Source of the DNA: Anaerolineae bacterium
GTDB taxonomy: Bacteria > Chloroflexota > Anaerolineae > Aggregatilineales > Phototrophicaceae
Assembly (NCBI GenBank): GCA_022823945.1
Contig: JAJEBK010000012.1
Span: 1-64,000, forward strand
Reading direction: 5' to 3'
Length of the DNA: 64,000 bases
Each line of letters opens with the position of its first letter. The stretch's first letter is position 1. The position numbers were made by a program, and so were the translations under genes. The notes beneath the pieces are model-generated. The model was not told where the DNA came from, ran no database searches, and saw only the letters and a list, made by a program, of their open reading frames with translations. Of this stretch, positions 57,802 to 64,000 are shown piece after piece.

Positions 57802-57831
57802 TTGGTCAATTTGGGCGTTATTTGCTATACT
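57802..57831 (+). promoter_or_regulatory. promoter ahead of oppD
   Basis: TTGGTC (57802-57807), 18 bases, TATACT (57826-57831), leaving a leader of about 76 bases before the TTG start at 57914. AGGGGGTG is the ribosome binding site. Confidence 0.5.
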
Positions 57832-57913
57832 TGCATCACATCTGCTACTATTTGTTCATCGCGTCTGCGACCAACTGTAGTCGAGCGCCACTGTCGCGCA
57901 AGGGGGTGACACT

Positions 57914-58933
57914 TTGAGCGTGCTATTGGAAGTCAAGGATCTGGTCGTCAGGTTCTATACGCAAGAAGGCACTGTCTTTGCGGTCAATGGCGTGTCATTC
58001 GACCTGGAAGAAGGCGAGACGCTGGGCATCGTTGGCGAAAGCGGCAGCGGCAAAAGTGTCAGCTCGCTCGCGCTGATGGGCTTGATCCCCAGCCCGCCTG
58101 GCAAGGTCGAAAGCGGCACGGTCATATTTGAAGGGCGCGACTTGCTGCAGCTAAAGCCGGATCAAATGCGCCTCATCCGTGGCAAGGAGATCGCCATGAT
58201 CTTCCAGGACCCGATGACCTCGCTGAATCCGGTCTTGACGATCGGTACGCAGATTACCGAATCGCTGAAGCTGCACGAGGGTATGAACACCTCGCAATCT
58301 CGCAAGCGCGCGGCCGACCTGCTGGACATGGTGGGCATTCCCGATGCCTATCGCCGCCTGGATGATTATCCGCATCAATTCTCCGGGGGCATGCGCCAGC
58401 GCGTCATGATCGCCATGGGCTTGTCCTGCAATCCCAAATTGCTGATCGCCGACGAGCCCACCACCGCCCTTGATGTAACCATCCAGGCGCAGATTATTGA
58501 ATTGGTCAAGCAGCTAAAAGACGAATTCAACATGGCGATGATCTGGATCACCCACGATCTGGGCGTGGTCGCTGGCATCGCCGACCGCATTCAGGTGATG
58601 TATGGCGGGCGCATCATGGAGTCTGGCTCTTCGCACGAGGTGTTTGGCGACAGCCGCCACCCCTATACAGTCGGGCTGCTGGGCTCGCTGCCGCGCCTGG
58701 ATTCCAGCGGAGAAGAGAAACTGACGCAGATCGAAGGTTCGCCGCCCGATATGCGCAACGAACCCGAAGGCTGTCCGTTTGCGCCGCGCTGCGACACGCG
58801 CGAGTTGCTGCAGCTGGACAAATGCTGGGATCAACGTCCGCCGCTGGAGATCGTTCCCGATTCCTCTGGCATTGTTCAACATGTCATGTCCTGCTGGGCA
58901 GATATCCGCGAAGGGGTAGCCGAACATGTCTAG
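57914..58933 (+). CDS. peptide ABC transporter ATP-binding protein (OppD/DppD family)
   Basis: A 339-residue ABC ATPase. Walker A is GESGSGKS (41-48), the signature is FSGGMRQRV, Walker B ends [13 protein letters not shown], and the C-terminal [19 protein letters not shown] is the cysteine-containing region found in OppD/DppD, which can bind an iron-sulfur cluster. Starts at TTG 57914, well placed behind AGGGGGTG. Its stop overlaps the next ATG by 8 bases. No permease or binding-protein gene is adjacent on either side. Confidence 0.92.
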   Translation: MSVLLEVKDLVVRFYTQEGTVFAVNGVSFDLEEGETLGIVGESGSGKSVSSLALMGLIPSPPGKVESGTVIFEGRDLLQLKPDQMRLIRGKEIAMIFQDPMTSLNPVLTIGTQITESLKLHEGMNTSQSRKRAADLLDMVGIPDAYRRLDDYPHQFSGGMRQRVMIAMGLSCNPKLLIADEPTTALDVTIQAQIIELVKQLKDEFNMAMIWITHDLGVVAGIADRIQVMYGGRIMESGSSHEVFGDSRHPYTVGLLGSLPRLDSSGEEKLTQIEGSPPDMRNEPEGCPFAPRCDTRELLQLDKCWDQRPPLEIVPDSSGIVQHVMSCWADIREGVAEHV

Positions 58934-59954
58934 TCAAGTGATGGAACACACAACGCGCAAAAGCCAGGCCGATGGCGATATCATCCTGGAAGTCAAAGGC
59001 TTGAAGAAGCACTTCCCCATCTCGTCTGGCATCGTTTTCCAGCGCCAGGTCGGGGCAGTGCGCGCTGTTGATGGCATCAGCTTCGATGTCGTGCGTGGCG
59101 AGACACTGGGCTTGGTCGGCGAATCTGGCTGTGGTAAAAGCACAACCGGGCGCACCATTTTGCAGCTCTACCGCCCGACCGAAGGCAGCGTCAAGTTTGA
59201 AGGGCAAGAACTTTCCACCATGGCCGGCAACGACCTGCGGCAGATGCGCCGGCGGATGCAGATTATCTTTCAAGACCCGTTTGCCTCGCTCAACCCGCGC
59301 ATGACCGTGGGCAGCATCGTCAGCGAACCGCTGCAAATCCACAACATCTACAGCAACAAAAAAGAGCGGCAGCAATATGTCGAGCAGTTGATGGAAAAGG
59401 TGGGGCTGAACCCCTACTTCATCAATCGCTATCCGCACGAATTCAGCGGCGGTCAGCGGCAACGCATCGGCATCGCGCGCGCGCTGGCTCTGGAGCCCAG
59501 CTTCATCGTCGCCGACGAGCCTATCTCGGCGCTGGATGTATCAATCCAGGCGCAAGTCGTCAACCTGATGGAAGAACTGCAAGACGAACTAAACCTGACT
59601 TACCTCTTCATCGCCCATGACTTGAGCATGGTGCGGCATATCTGCGACCGCGTGGCTGTGATGTACCTGGGCAAAATCGTCGAGCTGGGTCCCGTAGACG
59701 CTGTCTATGACAATCCGCAGCACCCCTACACGCAAGCGCTGCTGTCGGCTGTGCCCGTGCCCGACCCAGGCGTCGAAGAAAGCCGCCAGCGCATCATCAT
59801 CAGTGGCGACCTGCCCAGCCCGGCGAATCCACCGACCGGCTGCAACTTTAACACGCGCTGCCCAGTGGCTTTTGACCTCTGCTACCAAGAGCCCGATCCG
59901 CCGCTGGTCGAGGTGCTGCCCAACCACTTCGTGAGCTGTCATCGGGTGACTTAG
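58926..59954 (+). CDS. peptide ABC transporter ATP-binding protein (OppF/DppF family)
   Basis: A 342-residue ABC ATPase, partner of the previous gene. Walker A is GESGCGKS, the signature is [15 protein letters not shown], Walker B ends [13 protein letters not shown], and the C-terminal [18 protein letters not shown] is the OppF cysteine region. It would form a heterodimer with OppD and power peptide or nickel import through a permease encoded elsewhere. The 8-base overlap with oppD makes translational coupling likely. Confidence 0.92.
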   Translation: MSSQVMEHTTRKSQADGDIILEVKGLKKHFPISSGIVFQRQVGAVRAVDGISFDVVRGETLGLVGESGCGKSTTGRTILQLYRPTEGSVKFEGQELSTMAGNDLRQMRRRMQIIFQDPFASLNPRMTVGSIVSEPLQIHNIYSNKKERQQYVEQLMEKVGLNPYFINRYPHEFSGGQRQRIGIARALALEPSFIVADEPISALDVSIQAQVVNLMEELQDELNLTYLFIAHDLSMVRHICDRVAVMYLGKIVELGPVDAVYDNPQHPYTQALLSAVPVPDPGVEESRQRIIISGDLPSPANPPTGCNFNTRCPVAFDLCYQEPDPPLVEVLPNHFVSCHRVT

Positions 59955-60044
59955 GCGATCCAATTTGTGTTATACTGGCTATCGGGATGTGAGGTATTGC
60001 GGATACGCCCCCGCCTGGTCAATTCGGACAAATAGGCAAATGCC

Positions 60045-60251
60045 ATGGATTGGGAACAAATTGCTACAATTGCGATATTGATCGCTACACAGGCTGGGTT
60101 ATTCCTTTGGCTTAGAAATGATATTCAGCAACTTCGTAAAGATATGGACGAACGTTTGCGTACGGTTGAGAAGGAACAGGCTCGAATGGCCGGTTTGCTG
60201 GAAGGAATGGGCTTTACAAATCGTGTGACAGCAAACGAATCGCGTACTTGA
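60045..60251 (+). CDS. small membrane protein with C-terminal coiled coil
   Basis: A 68-residue protein: residues 5-23 are a hydrophobic helix (QIATIAILIATQAGLFLWL), followed by a charged helix (RNDIQQLRKDMDERLRTVEKEQ). Unknown function. AGG lies 8 bases before the ATG and a TATACT at 59971-59976 is the probable -10 box. It has the helix order reversed relative to the proteins at 38956 and 39288 but the same scale and sort of sequence. Confidence 0.65.
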   Translation: MDWEQIATIAILIATQAGLFLWLRNDIQQLRKDMDERLRTVEKEQARMAGLLEGMGFTNRVTANESRT

Positions 60252-60359
60252 CGACACTGACCACCTCTACCGAGCGATTTCCCAATGAAATCGTTATGGG
60301 CAGACTGGGCATTAGGCTGGTTGGAAGTTTGTCTTTTGCGACGTACGGAAAACGCGCCA

Positions 60360-60584
60360 CTAATCAGTCTCGGTCCGGCATTTGGTCTTGTACGCCTGCA
60401 GGTGCTGAAAGAGCTGCTGCGCGGCAGCTTCATTGCCGTAGGGCGTAGCGATCTCATAGACTGCCCCAGGTGACAAGCTGCCAGCGTCTTCCGCTGACAA
60501 ATCATCTACCAGGAATTGGATGACCTTCAGTTTGTTCTCACGGTCTAGCGTGTGAAGTTCTTCAAGCAACGCATGTGGAGGCAT
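60360..60584 (-). CDS. small unknown protein, antitoxin-like N-terminus
   Basis: A 74-residue protein. MPPHALLEELHTLDRENKLK and VIQFLVDDLSAE form a helical pattern resembling small DUF2281-type proteins and antitoxins; the second half, YEIATPYGNEAAAQQLFQHL, resembles small proteins of cyanobacteria and Chloroflexota of unknown role. AAAGGGG lies 8 bases before the ATG, which supports a real gene. No toxin partner is adjacent. It stands upstream of ftsH on the same strand... in fact downstream of it, by 107 bases. Confidence 0.5.
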   Translation of the reverse strand: MPPHALLEELHTLDRENKLKVIQFLVDDLSAEDAGSLSPGAVYEIATPYGNEAAAQQLFQHLQAYKTKCRTETD

Positions 60585-60691
60585 ACTTGCGCCCCTTTCG
60601 CGCCATCATCACGCGCATTATATGCTATCACATTTCTGTCAGCAGTTGGGCGAGTTGCCGCCTCACCCCTACACCGTGCATCGTGCGGAGA

Positions 60692-62608
60692 TCAACCCGC
60701 CACAGCCCCATCCACGATCGCCACGAACTCATCGGCGTTGAGCGTCTCTTGCTCGATCAGCACCGCCACCAGCTCTTCCATTTTCTCGCGCCGCGCGGTC
60801 AGTAGATCCTTCGCGCGTTGGTAGGCTTGCTGCAAGATGCGCTTCACTTCGTCATCAATCTGCTGGGCATAGTGCTCGCTATAATCGCGCTGTTCGCTGA
60901 TTTCGCGCCCGAGGAAGACCGCCCCGCCACCATTGCCATACGCTCGCGGTCCCAACAGGTCGCTCATGCCAAACTGCGTCACCATCGCCCTCGCCATCCG
61001 CGTCGCCTGTTGCAGGTCGTTGCTGGCGCCCGTGGTGAACTGATTGTAGATGATCTCTTCGGCTGCGCGCCCGCCCATAGCCGCCACGATGTCGTCCTCA
61101 AACTTTTCGCGTGTGATCAACATGTCATCGCCATCGGGCAGCGGCATGACATATCCACCGGCCCGCCCGCGTGACACGATGGTGATCTTGTGCACCGGGT
61201 TGGTGTTTTCCAGCAGATGAAAGAGCAAGGCGTGCCCGGCTTCATGATAGGCGACCTTCTCTTTTTCTTCGGGCGTGATGACACGGCTGCGGCGTTCAGG
61301 ACCCATGACCACGCGCTCCATCGCCTCTTGCATCTCGGTCATGGCGATCTTGTTCTGGTCGCGCCGCGCAGCCAGGATAGCCGCCTCGTTGACCAGATTC
61401 TCCAGGTCTGCGCCGCTGAAGCCCGCGGTGATCTTCGCCAGCGCTTCTACATCAACATCGCCAGCCAGCGGTTTGCCGCGCGAATGCACCTTGAGGATGT
61501 CTTGCCGTCCGCGAACATCGGGATTGTCCATCACCACCTTGCGGTCGAAGCGCCCCGGACGCAGCAACGCCGGGTCCAGAATATCCGGGCGGTTGGTGGC
61601 CGCGATGATGATGATGTTGGTATCGTTGTCGAAGCCGTCCATTTCCACCAGGATCTGGTTGAGCGTCTGCTCGCGTTCATCGTGGCCCCCGCCCAGCCCA
61701 GCGCCACGATGCCGCCCGACCGCGTCGATCTCATCCACGAAGACGATAGCCGGCGCTTCGGCTTTGGCGCGCTCGAACAAGTCACGCACACGGCTGGCGC
61801 CCACGCCAACGAACATTTCAACAAACTCTGAACCGGAGATGCTGAAGAATGGCACACCCGCCTCGCCAGCTACAGCGCGAGCCATCAAGGTCTTGCCAGT
61901 GCCGGGTGGTCCGACCATCAGCACGCCTTTGGGCACGCGCGCGCCCAGGCGAATGAACTTCTCTGGCTCTTTGAGGAACTCGACGATTTCCTTGAGGTCT
62001 TCTTTGGCTTCGTCTGCGCCGGCGACATCTTTGAAAGTAACCTGCGGGCGTTCCATATCGCGGGCGACGCGTGGTTTGCTGCGCCCAAAGCTCATAGCCT
62101 GGTCTTGTCCGGCGCGCATGGAACGCATCATACGCCACAAGAACCAGACGATGATCAGAATTGGCACCACGCCCAGCAAGATCTGAAAAATGATGCTGGT
62201 GGTCTCATCAGCCGGCTCATAATAATAGTCGATGCGGTCGCGCGTGCTGGCAGAAACGCCCAGGGTCTCCATGACAGTGAAAAAGTCCGATGTCGGGTTC
62301 TTGTAGACGACTTCGCTGCGACCATCGGTATAGGTCACTTGCAGCTCCATGCCGCCTCTTTCGATAACGCGCTCGACACTGCCGCGCCGAATATCGTCTA
62401 CCAGCCGATTCATAGGCGTGTTGTTGCCAAATTGCACCGCCGCGCGGCTGTTGAAAGCCAGCAAGAACATCGCCAACACGACCACGCCAACCACGATCCA
62501 GATGCGCTGATTGGGGCTGCCAAAAGGCGACTTGCCGCCATCGTCGTTCCTCTTGCTGTCTTTGCCGCCTTCCGAAACATGCCGAGGTGGCTCTTGTCGA
62601 TTGTTCAT
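60692..62608 (-). CDS. ftsH: ATP-dependent zinc metalloprotease FtsH
   Basis: A 638-residue membrane-anchored AAA+ protease. Two N-terminal helices (about 36-52 and 139-160) flank a periplasmic domain; Walker A is GPPGTGKT (233-240), Walker B is [11 protein letters not shown], and the zinc motif is His455-Glu-x2-His459 ([13 protein letters not shown]). It degrades misassembled membrane proteins and short-lived regulators. The first 30 residues are a polar Gly/Lys-rich extension. The ATG at 62608 is the natural start. No direct operon partners. Confidence 0.97.
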   Translation of the reverse strand: MNNRQEPPRHVSEGGKDSKRNDDGGKSPFGSPNQRIWIVVGVVVLAMFLLAFNSRAAVQFGNNTPMNRLVDDIRRGSVERVIERGGMELQVTYTDGRSEVVYKNPTSDFFTVMETLGVSASTRDRIDYYYEPADETTSIIFQILLGVVPILIIVWFLWRMMRSMRAGQDQAMSFGRSKPRVARDMERPQVTFKDVAGADEAKEDLKEIVEFLKEPEKFIRLGARVPKGVLMVGPPGTGKTLMARAVAGEAGVPFFSISGSEFVEMFVGVGASRVRDLFERAKAEAPAIVFVDEIDAVGRHRGAGLGGGHDEREQTLNQILVEMDGFDNDTNIIIIAATNRPDILDPALLRPGRFDRKVVMDNPDVRGRQDILKVHSRGKPLAGDVDVEALAKITAGFSGADLENLVNEAAILAARRDQNKIAMTEMQEAMERVVMGPERRSRVITPEEKEKVAYHEAGHALLFHLLENTNPVHKITIVSRGRAGGYVMPLPDGDDMLITREKFEDDIVAAMGGRAAEEIIYNQFTTGASNDLQQATRMARAMVTQFGMSDLLGPRAYGNGGGAVFLGREISEQRDYSEHYAQQIDDEVKRILQQAYQRAKDLLTARREKMEELVAVLIEQETLNADEFVAIVDGAVAG

Positions 62609-62785
62609 GGGTTAGGCTCCGTCTGCGCGCGCGGGCATTATACACACCGCTTCAATAACAATGACCCAATCGCGGCGCAACAGGTGATAAATCTTATGCC
62701 ATCTTAATGCCTTCGCCACTGATTTTCTGCCCCGCTTTCGCTATGATTGGCGGCCAAGCTTCCCATAGCAACTTGAAGATTCTGC

Positions 62786-63433
62786 ATGAGCGAGCGCAGC
62801 AACGACGACTGGCTGGCAGCCCTCCACGACCCGACAGCGCAAACGGCTGCACTCGGCGACCTGCGGGCGCGTCTGCAACGCAGCATCTATTTCTACCTCA
62901 GCCAAGACCGCAGCGACTTGCGCGGATTGGCAGCGCAGGAATTGACGCAGATGGCGGAAGACCTGGCGCAAGACGCCACCCTGCGCGTGATGGACAATCT
63001 GCACAAGTTCCGCGGAGAAAGCCGCTTTACCACCTGGGCGACCAAGATCGCCATCCGCCTGGCCATCAGCGATCTGCGCCGCGCCCGGTATAAAGACTTC
63101 AGCCTCGAGCAACTGACCGTCGATGGCGAGCTGCTGCCAGGCCGTGCCCGTTTGACCAGTCCGTCTGCGCCCACGCCCGAACGAGCCGCCGAACGCGACG
63201 ATGTGCTGCAGAAGATCGAGCTGGCGCTGCGAGAGGCGCTGACCGAGCGGCAGTATCAGGCGCTGGTGGCTGTGGCGCTGAAAGGCGTGCCCATGGATGT
63301 GCTGGCCCAGCGAATGGACAGCAACCGCAACGCGCTCTACAAGCTGATTCATGATGCCCGCCGCAAGCTGAAAGCGCACCTGGAAGAGCAGGGCATGTCG
63401 ACCGACTACATGATGAACTTGTTTGGCGATTAG
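62786..63433 (+). CDS. ECF-like RNA polymerase sigma factor
   Basis: A 215-residue sigma-70-family factor. Region 2 (about 50-100) reads LAQDATLRVMDNLHKFRGES and RFTTWATKIAIRLAISDLRR; region 4 (about 150-205) reads LTERQYQALVAVALKGVPMD and VLAQRMDSNRNALYKLIHDA. The long first region before the region-2 motif and the loop between 2 and 4 fit an ECF type. No anti-sigma gene follows within the window; the next gene is a DNA methyltransferase. Target promoters are unknown. Confidence 0.9.
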   Translation: MSERSNDDWLAALHDPTAQTAALGDLRARLQRSIYFYLSQDRSDLRGLAAQELTQMAEDLAQDATLRVMDNLHKFRGESRFTTWATKIAIRLAISDLRRARYKDFSLEQLTVDGELLPGRARLTSPSAPTPERAAERDDVLQKIELALREALTERQYQALVAVALKGVPMDVLAQRMDSNRNALYKLIHDARRKLKAHLEEQGMSTDYMMNLFGD

Positions 63434-63509
63434 AGGCTAGTGCTTCTGCAAATGCCTCAATTTGGGCAATTGCTTGTGTCAAGGGCTTTCATACTGTAAA
63501 ATTGATGTT

Positions 63510-63552
63510 ACAATACAAACAGATGTTCGTATTGTGGCGAACTACGATAGTT
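63510..63552. promoter_or_regulatory. two palindromes upstream of the methyltransferase start, candidate operators
   Basis: ACAATAC (63510-63516) and GTATTGT (63529-63535) are perfect inverted repeats around CAAACAGATGTTCG, which fits the Gram-positive-type LexA box CGAAC-N4-GTTCG with one change. A second perfect 13-base palindrome AACTACGATAGTT lies at 63540-63552. Both are between the sigma gene and the methyltransferase ATG at 63581, where a regulator would bind. A LexA or restriction-modification C-protein role is inference. Confidence 0.5.
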
Positions 63553-63580
63553 GTGGTATGGTTCAGAGAGGCTCGTCTCA

Positions 63581-64000
63581 ATGAGTGAACCATCCTATCT
63601 GAACTGTGTATTCTATAAGAACGCGCAGGCTATGGATGAAGTACCGGACGAAGCAGTTGACCTGATCGTCACTTCCCCTCCTTACTTCAATGTCAAAAAC
63701 TACGCTTTGGACGGCTTTCAACGCAATAGTCACAGTGCAAAGCGCTCGGGACAGTTGGGTGACTTGCACTATTACCCAGAGTTCATTTCCGAGCTTCTTG
63801 TGGTTTGGCGAGAGTGCGAGAGGGTGCTAAAGCCAAACGGCAAGTTGGTTATAAACTCGCCGCTGATGCCGATGAAGAAGTCCGAATACCGAACACATTA
63901 TAACCGACACATTTTTGACTTGAATGCCGACATACAGCACTCCATCTTGTATCAGAATAGCACAGACCTCTACCTGTACGATGTGTTCATATGGGACCGT
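63581..64000 (+). CDS. DNA methyltransferase, N-terminal 140 residues (cut by window end)
   Basis: The ATG at 63581 opens a frame to the window edge: MSEPSYLNCVFYKNAQAMDE, then VDLIVTSPPYFNVKNYALDG with motif IV TSPPY (an N4-cytosine or N6-adenine catalytic motif), and ECERVLKPNGKLVINSPLMP. Beta-class order (motif IV first) is likely. Motif I should follow outside. Its AT-rich composition (about 47% GC) differs from neighbours, suggesting transfer. It may be part of a restriction-modification or defence locus beginning here. Confidence 0.85.
   Translation, partial: MSEPSYLNCVFYKNAQAMDEVPDEAVDLIVTSPPYFNVKNYALDGFQRNSHSAKRSGQLGDLHYYPEFISELLVVWRECERVLKPNGKLVINSPLMPMKKSEYRTHYNRHIFDLNADIQHSILYQNSTDLYLYDVFIWDR

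Overview
The window (64 kb, roughly 60% GC, dense with short intergenic gaps on both strands) looks like chromosomal DNA of a member of the Chloroflexota, probably Anaerolineae-related. This is inferred from the mix of families: a DUF4013 membrane protein, an HdeD/DUF308 protein, an NHLRC2-like thioredoxin-NHL protein, a threonyl-tRNA synthetase without TGS domain, a Usp-Usp-DUF389 protein and a GH172/DUF2961 enzyme. No rRNA gene or marker-level taxonomic evidence is present, so the assignment is tentative. Most of the window is ordinary housekeeping and metabolic content, with accessory insertions.

Layout. 0-9.4 kb: the end of an IS3-family insertion sequence runs into the 3' end of a GT9 glycosyltransferase gene; then DUF4013 protein, oligoendopeptidase F, heptose-phosphate-type cytidylyl/adenylyltransferase, a P-loop kinase-like protein, a DtxR-type regulator with an aminoglycoside-phosphotransferase-fold kinase, rpsD, and a PhyH dioxygenase operon with two unknown small genes. 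9.7-16.4 kb: GT4 glycosyltransferase, GNAT, cysS, rRNA methyltransferase, HdeD-like protein, pcm. 16.4-29.5 kb: a MITE-like element, metY, two EamA exporters, an FGGY kinase, an SH3/glycoside-hydrolase-like protein, a TPR lipoprotein-like secreted protein, the NHLRC2-like protein, an HtrA-like protease and a ferredoxin. 29.7-38.9 kb: tRNA-Arg(CCT), thrS, rhomboid protease, DUF2304, hydrolase, tRNA-Phe(GAA), GT4, GH172-like enzyme, lipoprotein, FAH-family enzyme. 38.9-42.7 kb: accessory region with a duplicated promoter plus small membrane-protein gene and a frameshifted DNA methyltransferase-nuclease fusion, then a mannonate dehydratase homologue. 42.8-54.4 kb: serine-type biosynthesis pair (aminotransferase, PGDH), IolE-like isomerase, threonine dehydratase, ankyrin protein, Usp-DUF389 protein, VOC protein, hydrolase, metA, SDR, TlpA-like protein. 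54.4-56.1 kb: an AT-rich ImmA/IrrE protease plus DUF4411 PIN-like cassette. 56.2-64 kb: ndk, GDP-fucose synthase-like gene, OppD/OppF ATPases, small proteins, ftsH, an ECF-like sigma factor and the start of a second DNA methyltransferase at the window edge.

Functional threads. metA and metY, lying 35 kb apart, suggest methionine synthesis by direct sulfhydrylation of an O-acylhomoserine. Two GT4s, one GT9, the heptose nucleotidyltransferase and the GDP-fucose synthase point to surface polysaccharide synthesis. TlpA-like and NHLRC2-like thioredoxin-fold proteins, HtrA, FtsH and a rhomboid protease cover envelope redox and quality control.

The most unusual signals are: (1) the methyltransferase-nuclease gene broken only at a nine-G tract, a one-base change restoring a 503-residue protein, with a strongly AT-rich central segment; (2) a dispersed family of G-rich, double-hairpin intergenic elements that carry quadruplex-type G runs and in three places write the last codons of a gene; (3) a duplicated sigma-70 promoter, embedded in the 3' end of the FAH gene, driving two related small membrane proteins; (4) a 225-bp MITE-like element flanked by a perfect 10-bp direct repeat.
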